DNA of 64,000 nucleotides from Brevibacillus laterosporus (lineage in GTDB: Bacteria; Bacillota; Bacilli; Brevibacillales; Brevibacillaceae), in assembly GCA_007833815.1 (NCBI GenBank), contig CP033464.1, positions 5,439,501 to 5,503,500 on the forward strand. The letters are read 5' to 3'. This document shows positions 43,760 to 53,321 of the stretch, piece after piece (the first letter of the stretch is position 1; each line of letters begins with the position of its first letter). The notes beneath the pieces were generated by a model. It was not told where the DNA came from and did no database searches. It worked only from the letters and a program-made list of their open reading frames with translations. A program made the position numbers and the translations under genes.

Positions 43760-44653
43760 CTATTCTGAACATTCTATGATTTTCTGCATATCTCCTGGTA
43801 ATGGTTCCGTCAAACATATTTCCTCACCTGTTCGTGGATGATTGAATCTGAGTTCAAAGGCATGTAACGCCTGTCTTGAAATGAACTCACGTCTTCCTCC
43901 ATATAGATCATCCCCAAGCAACGGATAGCCTAGATAGCTCATGTGAACACGTATCTGATGAGTTCGTCCTGTTTCTAATTGTAGCTGGATATGACTCATG
44001 TTATCAGTGCTGTGCAAAACTTGATAGTGTGTCACCGCCTGCTGTCCATCCGGGCGAACTTCACGTTCTACAATGGAACCCTCCCTACGACCAATAGGTG
44101 CGTCAACTACACCATGTTGCGGGGTTACACATCCATGAACAATAGCTTGGTAGCGTCGCTTCAAGCTCCGATCTTTTTGCATGCGTGAGAATCGGTCATG
44201 TGCCCACTGATTTTTAGCAATAATAATTAACCCAGTCGTATCCTTATCCAATCTGCTCACAGGACGAAATTTACGACGTTCTCCTTTTTGCTGCCAGTAA
44301 TGTACAACACCATTTGCCAAGGTTCCCGATACGTGCATACCGGTTGGATGAACTACTATTCCAGGAGGCTTAGCCAACACCAAAACATCCTCGTCTTCAT
44401 ACCGAATCTGTAAGTCCATTGGCTCGGGCTGAAGGGTTTCAGACTCTTCCTCATCCATCCAGATGGTAATAATATCTCCTGCTTCTACAATTCTTGTTAC
44501 GAAAGCAAGCTCTCCATTTATCTGTATTTCCCCACTGAATTTAGCTCGAATCAATAATTTACGGGATATCTCGTAATCTTTTTGCAGAACCTCTCGTAAA
44601 CTTCGACCTGCTTGTTTCTCACTTGCATGAAAACGTAATAACAACTCTTTCAT
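43760..44653 (-). CDS. RluA-family pseudouridine synthase
   Basis: A 297-aa enzyme with an N-terminal S4 RNA-binding domain (residues about 15-70; SRKLLIRAKFSGEIQING) and the RluA catalytic domain; PVSRLDKDTTGLIII near 131 holds the catalytic Asp. The exact rRNA or tRNA target is not decided. GCGAGG precedes ATG 44653. Monocistronic after the opp terminator. Confidence 0.9.
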   Translation of the reverse strand: MKELLLRFHASEKQAGRSLREVLQKDYEISRKLLIRAKFSGEIQINGELAFVTRIVEAGDIITIWMDEEESETLQPEPMDLQIRYEDEDVLVLAKPPGIVVHPTGMHVSGTLANGVVHYWQQKGERRKFRPVSRLDKDTTGLIIIAKNQWAHDRFSRMQKDRSLKRRYQAIVHGCVTPQHGVVDAPIGRREGSIVEREVRPDGQQAVTHYQVLHSTDNMSHIQLQLETGRTHQIRVHMSYLGYPLLGDDLYGGRREFISRQALHAFELRFNHPRTGEEICLTEPLPGDMQKIIECSE

Positions 44654-44696
44654 ATTTATATCCTCGCTCTGAGAAATGATTACCGTTAGTATAGCA

Positions 44697-44752
44697 CAAA
44701 AGCCCTTCTCACTCTGGTCCTCTAAAAGAGAAACAGCGCAAGAAGGGCTTTC
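44697..44752 (-). terminator. Terminator of the opp operon
   Basis: AAAGCCCTTCT pairs with AGAAGGGCTTT; on the minus strand TTTTGTGC follows. It lies between oppC and the pseudouridine synthase gene. Confidence 0.8.
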
Positions 44753-44774
44753 GTCTACTATATTTGTGTAAATG

Positions 44775-45686
44775 CTAGCGAAGTGATTTTGGATTAAAAG
44801 CGTCTTTTAAACCTTCACCTACAAAGTTAATCGCTAGAATGGTCATCGTAATGCAAGCACCTGCCGGTAACCAAATCCACCATTGTTGCTCAATTACTTC
44901 TGGAGAAACCGCATCTGACATGATATTCCCCCACGAAGGTACATTAGAAGGAACGCCAAATCCTAAAAAGCTAAGCCCTGTCTCTACTACAATCATGGAA
45001 GCCAGCAAATAAACCCCTTGTACAATGATGGTAGAGATAACATTGGGTAAAATATGCTTGATAATAACTTGAGCTGGTTTACATCCAATCGAAACAGCAC
45101 TATGCACATACTCATTCTCTTTTTCTGCTAAAATCTTTCCGCGTACCATCCTAGCTGTCGACCCCCAGCTCAGTACACTGACCACTGTAATAAGTGTCAA
45201 CACACCCGAAGCCGTAAAGACTGAGTTCAGTACGATAACAAAAATGAGAAACGGGAATGTAATAATAAAATCCGTAAAACGCATAAGTAAACTATCCACC
45301 AATCCGCCAAAATAACCAGCCACAGCCCCTATCAGGGTACCGAAGACTACGACGAACAGGGTAATGGAGAGACCGATTGTGAGTGATATTTGTCCACCAA
45401 ACAAAAGGCGTGTATAAACGTCTCGCCCACCTTTATCTGTACCTAACCAATGCTCAGAACTAGGTGCTTGGTTCAAATTACGGATATCAATCTTAATCGG
45501 ATCATAATGGGTTAAAAAATCGGCTAAAAAGCAGATCAGAAAAATCAATACTAAAAAAATCATACTAGAGATGGCTAGCTTATTATTTGTAAACTTGCGC
45601 ATTCCGATAGCCCAAGGAGAAGTTCCTCTACGCTTCATCTGATGTACAGAAGCTTCTGGACTGTTGGTTATTGTTACGGGTTCCAT
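44775..45686 (-). CDS. oppC: Oligopeptide ABC transporter permease (OppC)
   Basis: A 303-aa permease with six membrane segments; the family EAA loop is SIGCKPAQVIIKHILPNVIS near 202, after a conserved periplasmic segment HWLGTDKGGRDVYTRLLFG near 80. GGGAGG precedes ATG 45686. Last gene of the five-gene opp operon. Confidence 0.92.
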   Translation of the reverse strand: MEPVTITNSPEASVHQMKRRGTSPWAIGMRKFTNNKLAISSMIFLVLIFLICFLADFLTHYDPIKIDIRNLNQAPSSEHWLGTDKGGRDVYTRLLFGGQISLTIGLSITLFVVVFGTLIGAVAGYFGGLVDSLLMRFTDFIITFPFLIFVIVLNSVFTASGVLTLITVVSVLSWGSTARMVRGKILAEKENEYVHSAVSIGCKPAQVIIKHILPNVISTIIVQGVYLLASMIVVETGLSFLGFGVPSNVPSWGNIMSDAVSPEVIEQQWWIWLPAGACITMTILAINFVGEGLKDAFNPKSLR

Positions 45687-45699
45687 AACTCTTTCCTCC

Positions 45700-46665
45700 C
45701 TATTTCAATCGTATCCGAGGATCAACGACACTGTACAACCAATCCGCGATTAGATTACCTAATAACGCCATAAAGGTTAATAGCATGGTGATCGACATAA
45801 CGACAGAATAATCTCGGTTGCTGACGGAGTTAATAAAGAGTTGTCCCAATCCAGGATAGGTAAAAATGGTTTCGACTATTACCGCTCCCCCGAGTAGGTT
45901 ACCAATATCAAGTCCTAGAAATGTTACCATCGGGATAAGAGAGTTGCGCAAAATATGCTTGTTATAAATAGCTGATTCGCCTGTACCTTTTGCCATAGCT
46001 GTACGCACATAATCCTTACCGCTACCTTCAATAATGTCATTGCGTAAAAACTGTGTATAGGCAGCTGTATTAAATAGACCAAGCACAGCAGCTGGTAAGA
46101 TCGTATGTCCTAATTTGCTCAAATAGTAAGATAAGGTTCCCTGATCTACATCCACACCGATAGAACCGCTGGCAGGGACCCATCCCAACAGAATCGCAAA
46201 TACATAAATACATACAATAGCAGCAAAGAACGATGGAATGGCATATCCAATATAGTTGAGTGCCACAATGATATTATCTGTCCATGTGAAAGGACGCCGA
46301 GCAGCAATCATGCCCATCACCAAAGCGCCTAGATAAGTAAAAAACAACGACATAATCATCAGCAATACCGTATTAGGTAAACGTTCGCCAATTAGCTGAG
46401 TAACCGGCATTTTATGATTGAACGAGTCACCTAAATCCCCCTGCAGAAAACCACTAACCCAACGACCATATTGTACAGGAATCGGATCGTTAAATCCGAG
46501 CGATTCCCGCATTTTTGCTATATATTCAGGATTAGCATTATTAGGGTCAATCTTCCCCGAAAGGGCGTCCCCTGGCATTAATTTTGCCAGGGTGAACACC
46601 GCAATGGAGATCAGGATCAAAATCGGAATCATGGAAAAAAATCTCCGCAGCGCAAACGCAACCAT
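45700..46665 (-). CDS. oppB: Oligopeptide ABC transporter permease (OppB)
   Basis: A 321-aa permease with six membrane segments, starting with a positively charged N-terminus and FTLAKLMPGDAL. The EAA loop is KGTGESAIYNKHILRNSLIP near 225. GGGGAG precedes ATG 46665. It pairs with OppC to form the channel. Confidence 0.92.
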   Translation of the reverse strand: MVAFALRRFFSMIPILILISIAVFTLAKLMPGDALSGKIDPNNANPEYIAKMRESLGFNDPIPVQYGRWVSGFLQGDLGDSFNHKMPVTQLIGERLPNTVLLMIMSLFFTYLGALVMGMIAARRPFTWTDNIIVALNYIGYAIPSFFAAIVCIYVFAILLGWVPASGSIGVDVDQGTLSYYLSKLGHTILPAAVLGLFNTAAYTQFLRNDIIEGSGKDYVRTAMAKGTGESAIYNKHILRNSLIPMVTFLGLDIGNLLGGAVIVETIFTYPGLGQLFINSVSNRDYSVVMSITMLLTFMALLGNLIADWLYSVVDPRIRLK

Positions 46666-46694
46666 TCGTACACTCCCCTTGTTCTAAAGCTGTA

Positions 46695-48422
46695 TTAGTT
46701 AGTAACCCACCATTTATGTGTATCTACCTGATTGGTAAAGGAGTTGGTGTGTACGCCTTGTAGACGTTTGTTGATAGCAGTAATATCCTTACGAGCATGC
46801 ATGATAATCATCGGTACTTCTTCATTCACAAGTTTTTGCCACTTGTAGTAAACCTCTTTGCGATAATTTTCATCAAAAGCCTTTTCACTAATACCCTCTT
46901 CGATCAATTTGTCAGATTCCGCATTCACCCAACGAGGATAATTCCAGAGATCATCTACTTTCCATAATCCTGTTGGATCAGGATCACTTGCCAAGGACCA
47001 CGCACCAGCAAACACCTCAACGCTAGGCTCATCTTTTTCTACTGTTCTGTAGAACAAGTTAAATTCTTTCAACGCTCCACCATTTAACTTTGCATCCAAG
47101 CCTACATCTTTCCAGAATTGCATTACAGCTTGTGCGCGTGGCTCCGCAGTCTCATCACGTGTCATTGCATCATAGTTAATTGTGAATTTCTTACCTTGAG
47201 GATCTTCACGTAGCCCATCCCCAGTAACATCTTTATATCCAGCCTCATCCAGCAATTGCTTTGCTTTCTCAGGATTATATTCGTACGCATTAATTTGATC
47301 AGCCGGAACCTTTGCCCAGCTCACTGGTGGCATTGGTGTGTTAAGTGGTTCAGCTTTACCATTTTCAAATGCATCAGCCAACGCTTTGCGATCCAACGCA
47401 TAGGCCATCGCTTGACGTAACCGCTTATCTGCAAACTTCGGTTTATCCATGACATTTATCTTTTTATTTTCATCCCAATGACCCAACTTAAATCCAATAT
47501 AGCTATAAGCTAACTCATCTTCTTCTTTCAACACCAAATTATCATTTTTTGCTACCTCTTTAGCTTGAGAACGCGGAATTGCCATAATGTCAACTTCGCC
47601 TTTTTTCAATAAGCTATTTGATAACTTGCCATCAATGACTTTATATACAACACCATCCAAGTGTGGTTTGCCTTGCCAGTAATCGTCAAAGCGCTCTAAT
47701 TCAACAAACTCACCTGGTTGAATTTTTTTCACTTTAAATGGTCCAAGACCGATCGGTTGCTGACGAACTTTCGGTGAATTTGGTAGGTCTTTTACAGAAA
47801 TGCCGGCATAATATTTTTTCGGCATTGGATTTGACCAAATGTTATCTAAGAAATTAACCATAGGTTTTTTAATTTTGACTTCAATATTATAGGGATCAAT
47901 AATTTTTACACCAGAAATGGTTTTTGCAGTCCCTTTATTATATTCATCCATTCCTACAATCATATTTACATTGGAATAACGCGATCCTTTATAATCTTTA
48001 TGTCCAATCACTTCAAAGGCATATAACCAGTCCTCTACTGTTAGCTCATCACCGTTGTGCCATTTAACACCCTTTTTAAAGGTAAACGTGTAGGTTAAAT
48101 GGTCAGGACTTTCCTTCCATTCAGCGATTTTAGGATAGGCTTTCAAATCGTCTCCTGTATCTAACAATGGATCCATCATAAAGCGCAGGATACGATCATC
48201 GTCATCACCCTCATAAAAGCCACGTTCCAATAAGCCTTGAAACGGACTTTCATAGGCATAGGTAACCTTTCCGCCATCTTTAGGTTGCTGCTCAGTGGTA
48301 GTCGCTGAAGGTGTTGACTCATTTTGTTTGGTTTGTGGTGTATCCGCTGGTTTAGAACACCCTACTACACCCATCGATAATGCTAAGAAAGCTGATAAAA
48401 CAACCGTATTTTTCTTTTTCAT
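46695..48422 (-). CDS. oppA: Oligopeptide-binding lipoprotein (OppA)
   Basis: A 575-aa SBP_bac_5 lipoprotein: signal with lipobox GVVGC (Cys22), Thr/Gln-rich linker, then the binding fold (YTFTFKKGVKWHNGDELTVEDWLYAFE near 112, read in part; ADKRLRQAMAYALDRKAL near 340). AAGGGGG precedes ATG 48422. It is the external peptide receptor of the Opp system. Confidence 0.93.
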   Translation of the reverse strand: MKKKNTVVLSAFLALSMGVVGCSKPADTPQTKQNESTPSATTTEQQPKDGGKVTYAYESPFQGLLERGFYEGDDDDRILRFMMDPLLDTGDDLKAYPKIAEWKESPDHLTYTFTFKKGVKWHNGDELTVEDWLYAFEVIGHKDYKGSRYSNVNMIVGMDEYNKGTAKTISGVKIIDPYNIEVKIKKPMVNFLDNIWSNPMPKKYYAGISVKDLPNSPKVRQQPIGLGPFKVKKIQPGEFVELERFDDYWQGKPHLDGVVYKVIDGKLSNSLLKKGEVDIMAIPRSQAKEVAKNDNLVLKEEDELAYSYIGFKLGHWDENKKINVMDKPKFADKRLRQAMAYALDRKALADAFENGKAEPLNTPMPPVSWAKVPADQINAYEYNPEKAKQLLDEAGYKDVTGDGLREDPQGKKFTINYDAMTRDETAEPRAQAVMQFWKDVGLDAKLNGGALKEFNLFYRTVEKDEPSVEVFAGAWSLASDPDPTGLWKVDDLWNYPRWVNAESDKLIEEGISEKAFDENYRKEVYYKWQKLVNEEVPMIIMHARKDITAINKRLQGVHTNSFTNQVDTHKWWVTN

Positions 48423-48464
48423 GTAATAATCCCCCTTACTATGATCTTATTGAAATGAGAATGA

Positions 48465-49460
48465 CTAATATAAATGGCAAGCAACCTGATGTCCTACACT
48501 CACCTCCTTCAAGAGCGGTTTTATCTCTTTACACTCCTGCTTCACATAGGGACAGCGAAGATGGAAGGCACAACCAGCAGGTGGCTTTTCAGGTGAAGGT
48601 ACATCTCCTTGCAAAATGATTCGCTCTCGGTTAAATCTAGCCCGCGGATCGGGCACAGGAATTGTAGATAGCAACGCTTGCGTGTACGGATGCAATGGCT
48701 CTTTATACAAGCTGTGCTTATCGGTTACTTCAACCAATCGCCCGAGATACATGACCCCTATACGATCGCTGATATGTTTAACAACACTTAAGTTATGAGC
48801 AATAAACAGATAGGATAATTTAAACTCTTCTTGCAAATCCTGCAATAGATTCAATACTTGGGATTGAACCGATACATCTAGAGCAGAGACGGGCTCGTCT
48901 GCCAAAATTAATTTAGGTTTTAGCGCGAGAGCTCTGGCAATTCCAATCCGTTGACGTTGACCACCAGAGAACTCATGAGGATATTTAAAATAAGCCTCTT
49001 CTGGTAATCCAACTCGTGTAAGAAGTTCCATAACCTCAGCTTTTACATCTTTTTCCACTCGATTGGTATAATTACGGATTGGTTCAGCTACCAAGTGGCC
49101 TACCATCATTTTGGGATTTAACGAAGCATACGGATCTTGGAAAACCATTTGCATATTTTGGCGCGTATCCCGTAGCTGAGTTCCATTAATACTAGTAATA
49201 TCTTTTCCTTCAAAGTGAATACTACCGGCTGTCGGATCAGTTAAGCGTAAAATGGTTCGTCCCGCTGTCGATTTTCCACAGCCTGATTCCCCTACTAGTC
49301 CTAACGTTTCTCCATCTCTTAGCACAAATGAAATATCGTCAACTGCCTTCACTTCACCGATTTGCCGCCTAAATAAACCGCCTGTGATGGGATAATATTT
49401 TTTGAGGTTCTTGACCTCCAACAAGGTCTTCGTTTTTGTATGAGCAGTGGTTTGGTTCAT
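48465..49460 (-). CDS. oppF: Oligopeptide ABC transporter ATPase (OppF)
   Basis: A 331-aa ATPase: Walker A GESGCGKST near 56, signature FSGGQRQRIGIARALAL near 163, Walker B LILADEPVSALD near 185, and the C-terminal CAFHLRCPYVKQEC region with cysteines typical of OppD/F. GGAGG precedes ATG 49460, which overlaps the oppD stop (ATGA). Confidence 0.93.
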   Translation of the reverse strand: MNQTTAHTKTKTLLEVKNLKKYYPITGGLFRRQIGEVKAVDDISFVLRDGETLGLVGESGCGKSTAGRTILRLTDPTAGSIHFEGKDITSINGTQLRDTRQNMQMVFQDPYASLNPKMMVGHLVAEPIRNYTNRVEKDVKAEVMELLTRVGLPEEAYFKYPHEFSGGQRQRIGIARALALKPKLILADEPVSALDVSVQSQVLNLLQDLQEEFKLSYLFIAHNLSVVKHISDRIGVMYLGRLVEVTDKHSLYKEPLHPYTQALLSTIPVPDPRARFNRERIILQGDVPSPEKPPAGCAFHLRCPYVKQECKEIKPLLKEVSVGHQVACHLY

Positions 49461-50476
49461 AGCGACGCCTCCGCGATTTCGTTAGGTTTGCTTTGGGGAT
49501 AGAGTAGGCAACGCACTTTATGTGAATCACCAATATCGCCTAGCTCTGGCGAGACCGCGGTGCACTCTGGCATAACCTTCGGACAGCGGGAAGCAAATCT
49601 GCATCCAACCCTTGGCATGTTGACCAAAGATGGCACAATCCCCTTAATGGAATACAGTCGCTCTTTATCTTCATCCAATTTCGGAATCGATTCTAACAAC
49701 AGCTGCAGGTAGGGATGCTTTGGCTCATAAAAAATTTGTTCCACATTGCCTTGCTCAACAATTTTGCCTGCATACATCACCATTACTTCATCTGCCATTT
49801 CAGCTACTACTCCTAAATCATGTGTGATCAGCATGACGGACATCCCACTCTTGGATTGGATGTCGCGTAAAAGCTCTAGAATCTGTGCTTGAATCGTTAC
49901 ATCCAAAGCAGTAGTAGGTTCATCGGCAATCAATAGCTTGGGTTGACAAGCAATGGCCATGGCGATCATAACACGCTGCCTCATCCCTCCGGAAAGTTGA
50001 TGAGGATATTGGTCTACCAGTTTTTCCGGGCGTGGGATGCCAACATGTGAAAGCAATTCGATGGACCGACTTCTCGCTTCATTTTTCGAAATTTTCAGAT
50101 GATTAAACAAAACCTCTTCTAGCTGGAATCCAATAGTAAACACGGGATTAAGTGCTGTCATTGGTTCCTGAAAGATCATTCCTATCTCTTTACCGCGTAT
50201 TTTATTCAATTCATCTGCTGTCAGTCCCACTACATTTTTATTTTGGAAAAAAATGCTCCCGTTCGCCACTTTTCCTGTTTCTTTAGGTAACAATCCCATG
50301 ATAGATAAAGACATGACGCTTTTTCCGCAACCTGATTCTCCAACGATACAAATCACTTTGCCAGTCTCAACCGAAAAGGATACACCGTCAACCGCATTGT
50401 AAAATTGTTTGTTAATACGGAAGCCAGCTTCTAAGTTAGAGATCTCCAGCAATGGTTCTGTCTGCTTTTTCTCCAT
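49457..50476 (-). CDS. oppD: Oligopeptide ABC transporter ATPase (OppD)
   Basis: A 339-aa ATPase: Walker A GESGCGKSV near 46, signature LSGGMRQRVMIAMAIAC near 157, Walker B LLIADEPTTALD near 176, and the C-terminal GCRFASRCPKVMPEC metal-binding region. AGGTG precedes ATG 50476. First gene of the oppDFABC operon, so the ATPases precede the other parts. Confidence 0.93.
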   Translation of the reverse strand: MEKKQTEPLLEISNLEAGFRINKQFYNAVDGVSFSVETGKVICIVGESGCGKSVMSLSIMGLLPKETGKVANGSIFFQNKNVVGLTADELNKIRGKEIGMIFQEPMTALNPVFTIGFQLEEVLFNHLKISKNEARSRSIELLSHVGIPRPEKLVDQYPHQLSGGMRQRVMIAMAIACQPKLLIADEPTTALDVTIQAQILELLRDIQSKSGMSVMLITHDLGVVAEMADEVMVMYAGKIVEQGNVEQIFYEPKHPYLQLLLESIPKLDEDKERLYSIKGIVPSLVNMPRVGCRFASRCPKVMPECTAVSPELGDIGDSHKVRCLLYPQSKPNEIAEASL

Positions 50477-50525
50477 ACGTCACCTGCTTTGCGCGAGTAG
50501 TAAAATAAATTGTGTGATAAATTTA

Positions 50526-50540
50526 AATTTTTTAAAAATA
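50526..50540 (-). promoter_or_regulatory. Weak CodY-box-like sequence before opp
   Basis: AATTTTTTAAAAATA has three differences from the CodY consensus AATTTTCWGAAAATT. It lies about 50 bases before oppD. The region is very AT-rich, so chance is possible; opp operons are common CodY targets. Confidence 0.25.
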
Positions 50541-50683
50541 ATTTTATCCATATTATGGGGTAGCCTATCTATAAAAGTCAACAATTTTGCCAATTGTTAT
50601 CATAATCCTACAAAAAAAACCAAGTAGTCTATTTCTTCCTCGATGCGAAAAAGGTTTTCATAATATGTAACTTTTTCTAACGT

Positions 50684-50716
50684 GAAAAAGCCCTCTCCAA
50701 TGAGACGGCTTCTTTA
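50684..50716 (-). terminator. Terminator after tpx
   Basis: AAAGCCCTCTC pairs imperfectly with GAGACGGCTT; on the minus strand TTTTTCACG follows. Confidence 0.55.
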
Positions 50717-50754
50717 CTTACTTTATGAAAAAAGAAATAGGGAACGTTCTTTCC

Positions 50755-51273
50755 TTATTTCGCTGCTTTTACTGCTTCAATCGCTGCTTCGTAGTTTGGA
50801 TGCTGGCCTACAGCCGGCAGATATTCTACGTAAACAACTTTGTCGTTAGAATCTACTACGAATATCGCGCGGGACAATAGACGAAGTTCTTTGATAACTA
50901 CGCCATAAGCCAAACCAAAAGAAAGATCACGGTGATCAGATACGGTTTGAACCTTATCAATGCCAGCGGCTCCACACCAACGTGCTTGCGCAAATGGCAA
51001 ATCTACAGAAACGGTTAGAATCGTTACATTGTCTAGCTTAGCTGCCTCTTCGTTAAAACGACGTGTTTGTTGATCACAAACACCTGTATCTAAAGAAGGT
51101 ACTACAGAAATAAGACGAATCGTGCCTTTGGAATCTGCCAGCTTTACTGGGCTTAGATTGTTTGCAAGTACGGTAAACTCAGGAGCTGTATCTCCCACTT
51201 TAACTTCTGGACCTAGTAGCGTAACCGATTGATCTTTAAAAGTAACAACACCTTGACGTTCGATTGTAGACAT
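50755..51273 (-). CDS. tpx: Thiol peroxidase (Tpx)
   Basis: A 172-aa peroxiredoxin of the Tpx subfamily, reducing peroxides with thioredoxin. Peroxidatic Cys66 in PSLDTGVCDQQT and resolving Cys100 in FAQARWCGAAG match the family. The open frame reaches 51348, but ATG 51273 begins MSTIERQGVVTFK with GGAGG upstream. Length is normal. Monocistronic. Confidence 0.95.
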   Translation of the reverse strand: MSTIERQGVVTFKDQSVTLLGPEVKVGDTAPEFTVLANNLSPVKLADSKGTIRLISVVPSLDTGVCDQQTRRFNEEAAKLDNVTILTVSVDLPFAQARWCGAAGIDKVQTVSDHRDLSFGLAYGVVIKELRLLSRAIFVVDSNDKVVYVEYLPAVGQHPNYEAAIEAVKAAK

Positions 51274-51368
51274 AGGTAACCCTCCTCCAACTTTGTAGCT
51301 ATGTAGTACAATTATCATACATGTTTTTATGAAACATTTCACTATCAAAATGTTTAAAAGCTGAATTC

Positions 51369-51896
51369 TTAATGTAAATAGCGTTTAGGTCTATGTTTTC
51401 TATGTTCCATCTTTATAATTTCTTTGACTTCATGTTCAAACAATCCGTCGCTTTTCACATTTAACTCATGACATCGCAAAATAGCATGATACAAAGCAAA
51501 TGTAAAGCTTACCCCTTTTAGGACATAGTAGCTATTCATAGTGTCTGGATCAAGAGTATTAACAATTTCTACACGATAATTATGTTTCTCCATTCCAATA
51601 GGTGCCATATAGCCCATATCCTTTAAAATGCCACCAACATCAAATATGCCATGATCGTCATAATCAAATGTACCCGTTCCCATCACCATTAAATCAAGTA
51701 ATTGAATCACACTCATTCGCTCTAAATTCAAGGGTTTAGGTAGCGAAATCACAGAACCATCCTCGTTTACGACATATACTTTATCCCGATAGCCAAAAAT
51801 AAATTCACTGGGATCGGTATCTTGATCAAATAACCATTGTTTGCGCGGAATAAGTAAGCGCCAAATTTCCGCTGGTTCTCTTCTCAACAGGTCCAT
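51369..51896 (-). CDS. Conserved soluble protein of unknown function
   Basis: A 175-aa protein beginning MDLLRREPAEIWRLLIPRKQ, without signal or membrane segment. ATG 51896 has GAGGAGG upstream; the frame to 51926 lacks one. Residues such as FDQDTDPSEFIFGYRDKVYV and FDYDDHGIFDVGGILKDMGY suggest a beta-rich fold. Family not recognised. The upstream region carries an attenuator-like structure, so it may be regulated at transcription termination. Confidence 0.65.
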   Translation of the reverse strand: MDLLRREPAEIWRLLIPRKQWLFDQDTDPSEFIFGYRDKVYVVNEDGSVISLPKPLNLERMSVIQLLDLMVMGTGTFDYDDHGIFDVGGILKDMGYMAPIGMEKHNYRVEIVNTLDPDTMNSYYVLKGVSFTFALYHAILRCHELNVKSDGLFEHEVKEIIKMEHRKHRPKRYLH

Positions 51897-51924
51897 ATGA
51901 TTCCCTCCTCTCCCCATTTTGGAC

Positions 51925-52069
51925 AAAAAAAAGAAGCGGTAAACCGTTTCATGCCGGATACACCATCCAAACAGGATCAGATTAATTTAATCTTATCATC
52001 TGTCTTACACTACCTAACATAGGCAACAATTGGTTTATTGCTTAAAAATTACGGTTTACTGCCTTTTTT
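51925..52069 (-). promoter_or_regulatory. Attenuator-like inverted repeat before the gene at 51369-51896
   Basis: GCGGTAAACCGT (51936-51947) and ACGGTTTACTGC (52051-52062) pair with one G:T. The A/T-runs on both sides make a terminator-like stem with a loop of about 100 bases containing smaller hairpins. On the minus strand the T-run ends about 11 bases before the ribosome site, the usual place of an attenuator. I cannot match a known riboswitch. Confidence 0.45.
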
Positions 52070-52112
52070 ATATGCCGCTACAAAACATTAATATGTCCAG
52101 GTATATCCCCAT

Positions 52113-52300
52113 TTGAGACTCCCACGGCTAAAGCCGGAGCTGACACCTTCGGTATCATTGGGATTCTTAGGTGGTAGTCGGTCGTGCATTTCTGCTAACC
52201 GTAGTTCCCCCAAGTTCAGGGCTGTCTCATCAGCCCGTCCTAAGACAGTGCATATAGCATCTTAGGCTGACAGACTGTTACCATCTGCCACAGGTTGATT
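52113..52300 (-). ncRNA. Predicted TnpB omegaRNA (reRNA) region at the element right end
   Basis: In IS605-type elements the right end and the end of tnpB are transcribed as the guide RNA scaffold. Here the minus strand carries several stems and ends with GCTCCGGCTTTAGCCG..GGAG. The guide would be the flanking sequence read on the minus strand from 52112 (ATGGGGATATACCTGGACAT). The 5' limit is uncertain. Confidence 0.5.
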
Positions 52301-53317
52301 CATGATATTGATCGCTCCAACCCGATCACGATGAGCGTTGAATCCGCATGAACATTCGTACCTTCTATCTTTCACTTTGTTCTTCTCCGCACAGGCAGGA
52401 CAAGATTGAGAAGTGTAGGAAGGATTTACCTCCACAACCTTTATGCCGACAAGGTTTGCTTTGTAGGAGATGAATTGTTGAAGCTGATAAAAAGTCCAAC
52501 TATGCAGATTCTTTGCGTTTTTGCGGCTTGTTCTTGCCGTCTTGCGAATATTCTCTAGTCGTTCAAGCTTGATTATTGACACACCTTCCTGAATGGCTGT
52601 ATCGACAATTTGCCGACTAATCTTATGGTTTTGATCTTTCATCCAACGTTGCTCTTTATTACCGAGCTTACGAATGGCAGACAGTTTTTTGAGTTTACCT
52701 AATGTACGTCTACGTTGTTGGTGCTTTCTTCGTATGTACTTGTTTTGTCTGCCGTTTCCAAAGAATCGGGTTTTACCTGTAGAAGTGACAGAAACAGCAG
52801 GAACTTTCAAACCAAGATCAATACCCATGATGTTTTCTTTGTTTGTTACGCTTGTAGGTACTTCTACCGAAATTTGAGCGTACCATTTCCCTGACTTTTC
52901 GACGATACGCATCAATCCAAGTTTGGCTTTTCTTAACAGTTCCATATCTCTGCTAGTCGCTGTAGCACGAAACGCTGTTTTCTTCGTCTTTTTATCTACA
53001 ACGATAGGGAAAGCAACTGTATTTTCGGATACCGTGTAGTTTTGATTGTTAACGAAATATACAGATTTTTTAAGAATTGGACGAACACCAAGTTTCTTGA
53101 TTTTACTGAAAACACTTTTGGCATCACGAATCGCTTGATTACAAACGGCAGACGGAAGAATTGTTTCTACATCTTTTGTAGTCATTTTCGGAAATGCCCC
53201 TCGTTGTTCAGCCCGTTTGGTTAGCTGATTGACTACCCGAATGTACTCATTTCCTAATTGACGTAGAATGGCTGGTTGATCAGGAAATATGCGTATCTTA
53301 ACGGTTAAAGCTTGCAT
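52262..53317 (-). CDS. tnpB: TnpB RNA-guided endonuclease
   Basis: A 351-aa TnpB, the ancestor family of Cas12. RuvC residues are Asp167 (GIDLG), Glu252 (LERLEN) and Asp331 (NAHRDRVGAINI). The zinc ribbon has Cys306 and 309 (CPAC) and Cys322 and 324 (ECSCGF). All are present, so the nuclease is probably intact, though slightly shorter than many TnpBs. ATG 53317 has AAGGGGG upstream; the frame to 53350 overlaps tnpA. TnpB with omegaRNA cuts the donor joint to favour element survival. Confidence 0.93.
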   Translation of the reverse strand: MQALTVKIRIFPDQPAILRQLGNEYIRVVNQLTKRAEQRGAFPKMTTKDVETILPSAVCNQAIRDAKSVFSKIKKLGVRPILKKSVYFVNNQNYTVSENTVAFPIVVDKKTKKTAFRATATSRDMELLRKAKLGLMRIVEKSGKWYAQISVEVPTSVTNKENIMGIDLGLKVPAVSVTSTGKTRFFGNGRQNKYIRRKHQQRRRTLGKLKKLSAIRKLGNKEQRWMKDQNHKISRQIVDTAIQEGVSIIKLERLENIRKTARTSRKNAKNLHSWTFYQLQQFISYKANLVGIKVVEVNPSYTSQSCPACAEKNKVKDRRYECSCGFNAHRDRVGAINIMNQPVADGNSLSA

Positions 53318-53321
53318 GTGT

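Noticed and set aside
52262-53317. tnpB as a small Cas12-type effector of a CRISPR system
   Set aside because: No repeats, cas1 or cas2 are nearby and a TnpA gene plus IS ends explain it as a transposon nuclease.
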